From Haplosporangium gracile (taxonomy: Eukaryota > Mortierellomycota > Mortierellomycetes > Mortierellales > Mortierellaceae): DNA of 14,445 bases. The stretch lies in NCBI GenBank assembly GCA_015499985.1, contig JAAAUF010000641.1, positions 1 through 14,445 on the forward strand, in the 5' to 3' direction. How positions within the stretch are numbered: the first letter of the stretch is position 1; the number at the start of each line of letters is the position of its first letter. The notes under the pieces are model-generated. The model worked only from the letters and a program-made list of their open reading frames with translations, had not been told where the DNA came from and made no database searches. The position numbers and the translations under genes were made by a program. Positions 1 to 7,800 of this stretch are shown in pieces.

Positions 1-22
1 ATGCTATGATGAGTCGCTTCGG

Positions 23-30
23 TGACGTAA
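23..30 (+). promoter_or_regulatory. CRE/ATF-like site TGACGTAA upstream of RPB7
   Basis: The octamer TGACGTAA, a classic bZIP (ATF/CREB) recognition sequence, lies about 145 bp before the RPB7 start, a plausible promoter position. Only the motif is seen; binding is inferred, and a single octamer can occur by chance. Confidence 0.35.
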
Positions 31-70
31 TTATGGCGCCCATTCTCCCCCAGCCGACCAAAAAAGCCAG

Positions 71-88
71 AATCCTGTCGACAGGATT
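71..88. repeat. 18-bp perfect palindrome before RPB7
   Basis: AATCCTGTCGACAGGATT reads the same on both strands with no spacer. Its centre, CTGTCGACAG, recurs at 252-261 inside RPB7 intron 1. It sits about 90 bp before the RPB7 start codon, so it could be a dimeric transcription-factor site. Function is not known from the sequence. Confidence 0.8.
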
Positions 89-174
89 GCATTCGTTTTT
101 TTTATTTCTTTGCTTCGTATTGATTGACTCCGCCGACCGACAAGTGTACCAATTCAACTCCAAAGCCGCCCATC

Positions 175-1276
175 ATGTTCTTCCTGGTACGGAGGTGCAT
201 ACAGGCACACACTCGCTTTCTCATGGAACGGGAAGAAACCGGAGATAACAACTGTCGACAGGCAATCATGACTAAGCGAACGGGATGATGGACAACAGGA
301 AAAGATTGGCGTCGAGGCAGACATCCTTTTGTCCTCTCTTGTAAAGGAATGAACAAGGAAAGGCTGATCGTTAGAGTCAAGGAAGGAGACTGATCTCTCT
401 CTGTTATTCTTATGTTCTTTCTTACTTTCATATATATGCTTTCATATCAACCACATGCTGGAAACAATCTCTGCCTACTCTCTGGACAAATACACGACAA
501 AAACGACGCACGCGACAAACATCACATCAACACAACAAACCCCAACAAAACGGCAACTCAATTCAATAGCGTAACCTGTCGCATACGATCAACCTCCACC
601 CGTCCTATTATGGACCCCACATGAAAGAATTTCTGATGAGGAACTTGCACGGCGACGTCGAAGGAACCTGCTCAGGAAGAGTTGGCTTCATTATTTGTGT
701 CCTCACTATCACCAACATCTCTCCTGGAAAAGTTTTGCCCGGATCAGGACTTGCAGAGTTCGTTGTCCATTACCAGGCGATCGTTTTCAAGCCTTACAAG
801 GGTGAAGTCGTCGATGCTATTGTGACTAGTGTCAACCAGATTGGATTCTTTGCGGATGTTGGACCTCTACAGGTCTTTGTTGCACAGAAGTTGATGCCCA
901 GCGATTTCAAGTTTGATTCGAACGGACCATGCTATCGCGGCGATGATCAGGTACCTTGGCTTTTTCATCTAGTGCTGACATACCTCTGAGCGGGTGTCTT
1001 TAATGGAGACATTGGAGACCAGGACGCTTATATCTCATCACATTTTTAACTTCTTTGTTGTAGATGATCGAGAAGAACGGACAAGTACGCCTCAAGATTG
1101 TCGGTCTCAAGCATCAAGCAACGCAGATCGTAAGACTTATTTTGCTTCTTTTTACGATATGCAAATACTTTATAGTGACAGGAGTTATTAACTACTTTTT
1201 CTCTCTGTTTTCTCGCTCGAACACATAGAATGCTGTCGGGACGATAAAGGAAGATTACCTGGGACAGATCCAATAA
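175..1276 (+). CDS. RPB7: RNA polymerase II subunit Rpb7 (four exons)
   Basis: Exons 175-186, 570-950, 1064-1129 and 1229-1276 give a 168-residue protein, close to the ~171 usual for Rpb7. Rpb7 pairs with Rpb4 to form the stalk of nuclear RNA polymerase II and binds emerging RNA. The order of recognisable segments is MFFL, then RNLSHTINLHPSYYGPHMKE, then VEGTCSG (N-terminal tip domain), VFKPYKGEVVDAIVT from about residue 77 (start of the S1/OB-fold domain), VGPLQVFV, and the family-typical end IKEDYLGQIQ. All three introns fall between codons (phase 0), with donors GTACGG, GTACCT and GTAAGA and TAG acceptors. The start at 175 was chosen because only it gives MFFL directly before a GT donor in frame with the conserved RNLSHT exon. 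A second MFFL-like ATG at 412 has no usable donor. Family assignment is secure; the first exon is inferred. Confidence 0.93.
187..569 (+). other. RPB7 intron 1 (383 nt, long for this window)
   Basis: Donor GTACGG follows the codons for MFFL, and the acceptor is CAATAG at 564-569. At 383 nt it is the longest intron modelled here; the others run about 80-280 nt. It contains a decoy ATG at 412 that reads MFFLTF but has no GT donor in a suitable place, and the CTGTCGACAG palindrome. In-frame stops before 570 rule out direct read-through into exon 2. Confidence 0.8.
252..261. repeat. Second CTGTCGACAG palindrome, in RPB7 intron 1
   Basis: This 10-bp perfect palindrome is identical to the centre of the 18-bp palindrome at 71-88. 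The two copies bracket the 12-nt first coding exon of RPB7. A regulatory role is inference. Confidence 0.6.
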
Positions 1277-1356
1277 ACTGGAGAGTAGAAAGGGAAGCGT
1301 GGAGGGACATATGGATAAGCCCTGCCACAGCTATTGTACAAATAAGCTTGGTCGTA

Positions 1357-1377
1357 TGTGTGTGTGTGTGTGTGTGT
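1357..1377 (+). repeat. (TG)n microsatellite
   Basis: An uninterrupted alternating TG run of about 21 nt lies between RPB7 and the next gene, probably in RPB7 3' flank. It is simple-sequence DNA with no coding content. Confidence 0.95.
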
Positions 1378-1428
1378 TTGATCTGTTGTTAAAATCGGAT
1401 CTATTGTGGTTTGAGCTTGAGTTTCTCC

Positions 1429-1445
1429 CACGCGTCCAACGCGTG
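1429..1445. promoter_or_regulatory. Paired ACGCGT (MCB-like) boxes in inverted repeat
   Basis: CACGCGTCCAACGCGTG contains two ACGCGT hexamers at 1430-1435 and 1439-1444, within 7-bp inverted arms around a CCA spacer. ACGCGT is the MluI cell-cycle box bound by MBF (Mbp1/Swi6) in yeasts. The pair lies about 135 bp before the ATG at 1580, in a sensible promoter position. Whether this fungus uses MBF on it is inference. Confidence 0.5.
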
Positions 1446-1579
1446 TAAATTGACATATGCGTATCACGGCTCTGTAATATTTCGGCTCTTATTAAAAGGG
1501 AGATCACCTGTGGCTATTTTTCGCTTCTCTTCAACCATCAACCAAGACTACGAACGAAGAAGACACACAATCTCACGCC

Positions 1580-2953
1580 ATGGCATCAGGACGGTCAGGA
1601 CCCGCAGCAAGAAAAACTCCTCTCTCAGCACTCGCTCAGTCATCGTCAGCATCATCCCCTAACGCAGGAGCAACCACAACCACGCCGTCATCATCTCCAT
1701 CCGCTCCTTCACTCGCTCAACTGGCAGCAAACAGTAATGCACCTCCTCGGACGTCCTTGGTCAGTCTTGCCACCTCTTCTTCATCTACACCAAGGGCACC
1801 TCTTTCGTCACTAGCAGCAGCAGGAGCGGGAGTAGGAGCAACAGGAGCAAGAATAGGGTCGTCACCGTCGTTGTCGCAACTTGCTGCCGGTTCAGATCAG
1901 AGTGCTGCTGGTGCTGGCCTTGGTACTCCTCGGAGGTCGCTTGCCTCTCTTGCCCAGTCTTCTACACCCACTACCATGACCACATCTCGGACAGCTGCTT
2001 CTTCCACTGGAGGAGGAGGAGGTTCTTCACTTTCACAATTGACGAGTGCCAGTAACAATAGCGCACCACCTCGGCGGTCCCTCGTCGGGCTCGCCTCCTC
2101 TTCTAAGGCCAACAATACCGGTACCGGATCATCATCGACACTTTCACAAACCCGATTGGGGGCAGCACAGGCATCAGGATCTCCTGCTACCACAACTGCT
2201 ATTGGTTCAAGTCTGGGTCGTCCAGGAACTGCGGGGTTGACGTTACGTTCTGGTGGAGGGCTGGCAGGATTTTCGAGGACTAGCAGTGGTGTAGGTACAG
2301 GTGCAGGGATGCGGGAAGATGCGACGGGTAGTTCTTCTGCGGCGTCGACGGCATCATCTCTCTCGCTTGTTAACCTTGCCACTGGAGGAGAACGGTCGAG
2401 TACGAATTCACTTTCGGAATTAGCAAGAGCTAAGGCTTCGAGTACGTTGAGTGGGTTGAGATCATCTAAGAGTACTGAGTCGAGGCTGGCTGATTTGAGT
2501 GGCTCGATTATCAGGACAGCAGAAAGCTCCACGGTATATGGGCAAGAAGCACACAATGCGGCGGCAACCACTACAGCCCAAGAGGCGACATCGTCAGAGG
2601 AGGTGTCGGTTTCAGGACCGCTGAGCACAGAGATTATCGACTACAGTCATCACGATTTTTCTTCAGGAGGTGGGGGAGAATTGAATCCAGCAGCGTTCTC
2701 CTCACTGATTGCACCACCCTCCCACTTTGCAATTTCGATCTTTGAAAAGTTGGATCCTGTGCCTTCGCCGGTGGCAAGGGAGACGGCCAGGGAGTTGCAG
2801 GCCGATCCTGCGATTCGGCATGGCGGGTATGCTGTTGGAGTACAGGCAGGCGGAGGAGGAGGGACGGTGAGGGTGTTTGCATTTGATGTGCCGAGTCCGG
2901 ATGATACTGTGTTTAAGGCGCAAGGGCAGCGGCCTGCTGCTATAGGGACATGA
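1580..2953 (+). CDS. SKI7-like / HBS1 N-terminal-like protein without GTPase domain
   Basis: Intronless, 457 residues, start in a favourable context (CGCCATGG). Residues 1-320 are very rich in Ser, Ala, Thr and Gly and carry repeated S/P-L-x-x-L-A motifs, with the first Leu at about 15, 45, 60, 75, 98, 121, 151, 168, 263, 278 and 290. The C-terminal 100 residues look more constrained: FSSLIAPPSHFAISIF (373-388) resembles the PS-x-F segment I recall from Ski7-type isoforms of HBS1/SKI7, and FDVPSPDDTVFKAQ (435-448) resembles the FD-x-PSPDD motif just before the GTPase domain of HBS1 proteins. The protein ends nine residues later, and no G-domain motif (GHVDAGKS, D-x-PGH, NKMD) is seen here or in the 1.9 kb downstream. 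If correct, it would link the cytoplasmic exosome to the Ski complex in 3'-5' mRNA decay. I do not see a clear RxxxFxxxL exosome motif. The ORF is secure; the family call is moderate. Confidence 0.6.
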   Translation: MASGRSGPAARKTPLSALAQSSSASSPNAGATTTTPSSSPSAPSLAQLAANSNAPPRTSLVSLATSSSSTPRAPLSSLAAAGAGVGATGARIGSSPSLSQLAAGSDQSAAGAGLGTPRRSLASLAQSSTPTTMTTSRTAASSTGGGGGSSLSQLTSASNNSAPPRRSLVGLASSSKANNTGTGSSSTLSQTRLGAAQASGSPATTTAIGSSLGRPGTAGLTLRSGGGLAGFSRTSSGVGTGAGMREDATGSSSAASTASSLSLVNLATGGERSSTNSLSELARAKASSTLSGLRSSKSTESRLADLSGSIIRTAESSTVYGQEAHNAAATTTAQEATSSEEVSVSGPLSTEIIDYSHHDFSSGGGGELNPAAFSSLIAPPSHFAISIFEKLDPVPSPVARETARELQADPAIRHGGYAVGVQAGGGGGTVRVFAFDVPSPDDTVFKAQGQRPAAIGT

Positions 2954-3820
2954 CTTTTGTGTTTTTGTACAATAGAAGGAACAAAATATCACAAATTGCT
3001 GATTGTTGTTTATTTCGTGAATGATGTGAATGTAGGGTAAGGAGGGTAAGGCAGGTTGCTGAAACTGGAGAAGGATGAAGGGATGAAGGACGAAGGAAAA
3101 GGGAAAGAGAGGAGAGGGGGTAGAAGAAGGAAGAGAAAACCAAAGTGGTTGGCTAGGCTCGATTTACAAAAAGGGTTCTTCTTTGCAACCGAAATTCTTT
3201 TAAGAAGAGAGGGAAAAGGGAAGAAGGGGATTTGATCGCATGGTCTGCAACCGGGTATTTGATGAACAAGCAGAGGAGCCGGGCGGAGTGAGCGGGGAAA
3301 CAGATAAATGTACGATATGAAAGCGGGCGCACAGATTTTTCAGGTAGGGAGGGCAGAATAGATATGAATACTAGCAGGGGTACGGCACACAGAATCGGGC
3401 ACCAGCAAGAAAGACTGGATGCTCACAAGTGGAGGGAAGTGGGCTGGACTGTAGGGAGACAAGAGCAGCCCATGGACTCTCTGGATATGCTCAGAAGGCG
3501 GAGTGAGCGATCGAAGGGAAGGATGTATGATGCTCTCGAGATTCGTGTGATACATATTAGTGCAAGTGAAAGTTTGTTTTTTTGATCTTGTTAGTGTTGG
3601 TTCTAGTGTCAATTTTAGTGTAGAATGGAGGACAGGAAGGGAGCAGAGAAATGAGGGTTTGGAGACTAGAGGAAGGGGGCAGTGTGGGTGATGGATGAAA
3701 GGGAGCGAGAAGGAGGAAGAGAGAAAGTGAGTTCAAAGAGGAAGTATGAGTGAGCCGGAGAAGGTCAATGAATATGAAGAGGAGGGGTGTCGTTCTTCCT
3801 TTGATGTACAGTATTCCTCG
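2954..3820. other. Intergenic, purine-rich, no gene seen
   Basis: The stretch holds the 3' flank of the SKI7-like gene and purine-rich + strand sequence, notably about 3040-3140 and 3620-3740. Open frames here on either strand are low-complexity (Ser/Leu/Pro-rich on the minus strand, Arg/Glu/Lys-rich on the plus) and show no family motif. No tRNA-like or GTPase-coding segment was found. Confidence 0.6.
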
Positions 3821-3824
3821 GGCC

Positions 3825-3834
3825 GGATCGATCC
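3825..3834. repeat. 10-bp palindrome GGATCGATCC
   Basis: A perfect palindrome of 10 bp, 13 nt before the hairpin at 3848-3872. The two symmetric elements together make this the most structured spot in the long intergenic region. Function unknown. Confidence 0.6.
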
Positions 3835-3847
3835 TCGCTCTGCATTT

Positions 3848-3872
3848 CGATATGCTGTAGGGAAGCATATCG
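3848..3872. repeat. Perfect 9-bp stem, 7-nt loop hairpin
   Basis: The arms CGATATGCT (3848-3856) and AGCATATCG (3864-3872) are exact reverse complements around the loop GTAGGGA. It lies mid-way between the SKI7-like and kelch genes. There is no T-run after it on the + strand, so it does not look like an intrinsic terminator, nor would one be expected in a fungus. It could be a binding site or an RNA structure; this is unresolved. Confidence 0.75.
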
Positions 3873-4183
3873 TACCCGGGGGCACCAATGGATGTTTTAT
3901 TTGATGATATGAAATGACTGCTGCAGACTTGTGGTTCATTTCAGTGATTTTTTTAAATCTCGTTGGGAAAGAGAAAGAAATGTCAGCGTCCACAGGAAAA
4001 ACAGCACCCGTAAGGGAAGGAGTGTGAATAAGAAAATGAACACACTTTGCTTAGTCGAGCAGAGAACGAGTGGAGGTTTAAGTTTTCTGTTGTTGCTGCG
4101 TTTGAAAAAAATTAAAAAAAAAAAGTGGCGACAGAGGAGTCGTCCGTTGGAGAAGAGAGAAGGAGGAGTAAGAAGAAAAAGGC

Positions 4184-4203
4184 GTGGAGTGGAGTGGAGT
4201 GGA
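4184..4203 (+). repeat. (GTGGA)4 tandem repeat
   Basis: Four adjacent GTGGA units mark the end of the purine-rich tract. About 50 nt later the strand composition flips to pyrimidine-rich. Confidence 0.85.
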
Positions 4204-4259
4204 TAAGAATAGTATGAAGCGAGCATATGAAATGAACTTTGAAAGGCAATGATGATGAT

Positions 4260-4843
4260 CGGTCTTGAATCCCTCTCGTTCTCTCTTTCTCGTCACCCTC
4301 GGATCGCACTCCTCTTCTTTTGCTCTCATCTCTCTTCTCCAACCGCATGGTTATCTCTACTTTCTTTCTTCTTTCATTTCTTTTTCACTCCCTTTCTTTC
4401 TCCCTTTTCCTCCGTTATTCTTCTCCACACTTGTCCCTTCTTCCTCTCCATCCCCTACCTTCCCTTCCCTTCTCCTTTTGCCCCCATTCTCTCCTTGTCA
4501 CACCACGTACACACATACACTTCCTCCGGAGAATATTCATTCATCCTTGTCACACTACTCTTTACCACACCCTCTCTCTTACTTCTTAATCAACTTTACT
4601 CATTCCTTTGTCCTCTTTTTGCTCACTTCTCCAACGATTCCGCCCCTTCCATCACACACACACACACACACACACACCCTCCTCCCCCGTTGACAGAATC
4701 TCATTCCACTTTCACCCTTATCTTTTACTCTATATCTCCCTACCGCTTCCACTTGCAAAACACCTTCTCCTTACTTCCTCCCGCATTCACTCTTAATTCA
4801 TTCGTTCATTCAACACTTCCAACAAATCTCACTTTAACGCACC
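4260..4843 (+). promoter_or_regulatory. CT-rich promoter/leader of the kelch gene
   Basis: About 580 nt of strongly C+T-rich sequence run up to the kelch-protein ATG at 4844. Pyrimidine-rich stretches near the start site are common in highly expressed fungal genes. Long open frames here (for example 4249-4926) encode Ser/Leu/Phe/Pro-rich low-complexity peptides, as CT-rich DNA does in any frame, and are not taken as genes. The transcription start cannot be fixed from the sequence. Confidence 0.5.
4653..4677 (+). repeat. (CA)12 microsatellite
   Basis: An alternating CA run of about 25 nt inside the CT-rich leader of the kelch gene. It is likely to vary in length between strains. Confidence 0.95.
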
Positions 4844-7800
4844 ATGGCAGGCCTCTTTTCCTCAAAAAAGAACAAAAAGGACCGAGACGATGCAAGCAGC
4901 ACCAACAGTGGCAGCAACTACAATAACAGTAACCAAAGGCACCAACACGGTCGACCCAGCACAGCAAGCCAGAGCCGAGACAACATCAGTGCTAACAACA
5001 GTGCCTCCCACTCCCAGTCAGACTACCTTTACAACAACGGCAACAACAACACTAACGGTTCCTTTCATAAGTCATCGTCACAGCAGCAGTTGAGCAACTA
5101 TCAACACCAGCATTCCGCGACCAGTTTCTCAACACATCAGTCGAATGGGACGTCTCTTACTAGTGGACCGTGGTCGTCGGGGGTGGTGATGTCGACCAAC
5201 CCCTTCCCTCGGTTCTCGCATACGGCCAGTTTTGTGAATACGGGCAATGATATCTATATCTATGGTGGTATTGTGAAGGGGTCTGTCCAGAAGGATATTT
5301 ATGTTATCGATGCCCGTAAGTTTTTTTTTGTACCTTTTTGTTGTCCTGGAATGGTGTATATATCTCTGCACCATAAGATGGACCTTCCAGCTTGTCTGAT
5401 TGGATTTGTTTTTTCAACTTTGTCTCTGATCCCCCTCCTCTTCTTTTTCCATCGCTTGAATCGTCCTCTCTCTCATCCCTCTTTTTTGTAATATGCCTCT
5501 TTGTTTTACTTTTTGCTGATCAATGATCACTGCCTCTGACCGCACCTGAATGGATCCCTTTTCCTTTTCCCCTTCCTTTTCCTTGTTCAAATAGAGTCGC
5601 TGCATTGCCAGATGCTGCCCGTCGGTGGGGATGCCCCCTCCGCCGCCAACGGACACACCGCCGTCTCCCTCGGCCAATACATCATATGTAAGGTTCAATT
5701 CACTGCTAGTGCACCTTTTGCTTTCACAAACAAACACTTTTTTTTTTCTTCTTTTATTCTCGTTGGTGCTCCTCTCTTCCCCCTTCCCTTCCTGCCTGCC
5801 TGGCTCTCGGAGTTCTGCAAATGCTCATTCATTCCCTCTGTGTACCTGCTGTCGTTTATGGGTTTGCTTGCTATTGAGTGCTAAGTCAATCTTCCTTTCA
5901 CATGCTACACGTGATTCGTATAGACTTTGGTGGCAAAGACGCAAAGGGCAAGACAAGCGACACCCTGTACGTCTTCCACACTGGCCGCAAGGAATGGAAC
6001 AAGCCCTCCATTCAAAGTCTCCAGCCTGCACCCCGTCACTCCCACGCTGCTTGTGTCATCGGCACCATCATGTATGTCACCTGCGGACAGCTCTCGGGAT
6101 TCTATATGAACGACATTGTCGCCTTTGATATGAAGACCTGTAAGTCACTTGCTTTGCAAATTCTTTCTTTGCTGCCGCATACAAATGTGGTTCGTTGACC
6201 TTGTTTCATGCATGCACGTTGGCAATGGCATAAATATGTCTTAAACATTAGCAATTTTGCTTGTAAACAGTACGGGAAATGGTACTGGAGCGGGCGAACA
6301 AAAAATACAATTGGATGATTTATGATTAATTTGCTCATTTTATCGATTCTCTTTTTTTCACTCCCGATCCGATCCACGTTCTCCTTCCTCTTCACTATTG
6401 TCGACAGTGAATGGCAAGAACCCTGCGTGGACTATGATCGAGCCAAAGTCATCCATGCCCCCCGCACGTGCTGGTCACTGCGCGGCTTCTTACGACGGCA
6501 AGGTCTACATGTAAGTTCTCTTTTTTTCATTTTCAAGTCGTTACGATTGCAAATCTCAAATCGGCCATTTTGAACTCAGTTTGAATTTTAACACGCTCTC
6601 TATCTTTTTGTTCTGCGCTAATAGTTTCGGAGGAGCAGACGATAAGTACTACTACAACGATATCTGGTGCTTTGATCCTTTGAACAAGAGATGGGAGGCT
6701 GTCCCGGCGTATGGCAATCTGCCCACAAGTCGTCAGGGACATACTTGCGTCGTGATTGAAGATACCATGTACATTTACGGTGGCATGGACCACGAGGACC
6801 AGCTACTCGGAGACCTCTACGCCTTCAAGTTCACAGGTACAACTTCTTTTTCTGGCATGATTTGGTATTGGTAGTTGTTGAGAGAATTAATGCAAATTAT
6901 ACTTTTTTGTGAACATAGAGCGCAGGTGGGTAGCGATTGCCGTAACCGAGGCAGTTTCGGCCCGTACCGAGCACGCCGTATGCAACGTTGGCGACAGGAT
7001 CTATATCTTTGGCGGTCAGCTGGATCTGACCGCCAACGAGGATTCTGGACTCATTCATGTTCTCGAAACCTGTATGTTTTATCTTATCTTCCCTGGAATC
7101 TGCACTTGCATGAAACATCTTGCTACTTGATAAAACTGTATTCTAATTAATACTTTCTCTTGTGATGTGTAGCCAAGATCCGCTGGAGTGACCCATCGGG
7201 GTCGCAAAGATCGGCGTATGACAATGAGAGCACGGCTCGCACGGATATGGGAATGGATGACAGGAGCTCATCTTACAGCCGACCTTCGCACACAACTGAC
7301 TCGCAGCGTGTTGTTGCTCACAATGGACATGACCAGAGTAGTCACTCTAGCGATTCTCGACGTGGCCTCTATCAGCAACAGCAGCAGCAGCATATCGACC
7401 GGTCCGGTTCGTATGCGAGCCAACAACAGCATCATCAGCAACCTCAGCAGCACCAGCAGCAACTGAGATACCAGAACCAGGACCAGCAGCAACAGCAGCA
7501 ACAACAGCAGCAACGTCAACAAGATAGTCAGGACCGGGTGTACTCCCAGTCTGACATGAGCGGATCGCACTCGAGACTCGCCTCAGCAGACGACTCCCAA
7601 GTCAGCCAGCGCTCTCCCTCGCGTTTGAGTATAGAGTTCAACGAGGCCACCCATGTGGCTCGTCGCAGGACGATTGGCAAGCCCGTCGGATATGTTGTTC
7701 CCGAGGCCGAGGTCCGAGGCACGCAGTCGATTGACGAGGTGCGGCGTCCAGTCAATGAGAGCTTGAATCTGGAAATGTCTCGTGCCAGCCCTGTCCAGAT

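Noticed and set aside
412..624. Open frame starting MFFLTF as the RPB7 start
   Set aside because: No GT donor follows MFFL here, and the frame does not reach the conserved RNLSHTINLHP segment. The ATG at 175 does so cleanly.
1897..2628. 243-residue minus-strand open frame
   Set aside because: It is antisense to the Ser/Ala-rich SKI7-like ORF; composition explains the long opening and no motif is seen.
3340..3868. Minus-strand frames in the long intergenic region
   Set aside because: They are short, low-complexity and overlapping, with no recognised domain and no convincing start context.
3848..3872. Hairpin as an intrinsic terminator or tRNA arm
   Set aside because: There is no following T-run, no paired tRNA arms or GTTCGA-type loop, and a fungal context makes an intrinsic terminator unlikely.
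2954..4843. Missing HBS1 GTPase domain hidden downstream of the SKI7-like ORF
   Set aside because: No G1 (GHVDAGKS-like), D-x-PGH or NKMD motif occurs in any translated frame of this interval.
4249..4926. 225-residue + strand open frame before the kelch gene
   Set aside because: It is translated CT-rich leader DNA (Ser/Leu/Phe/Pro/His-thr repeats) and overlaps the kelch exon 1 in another frame.
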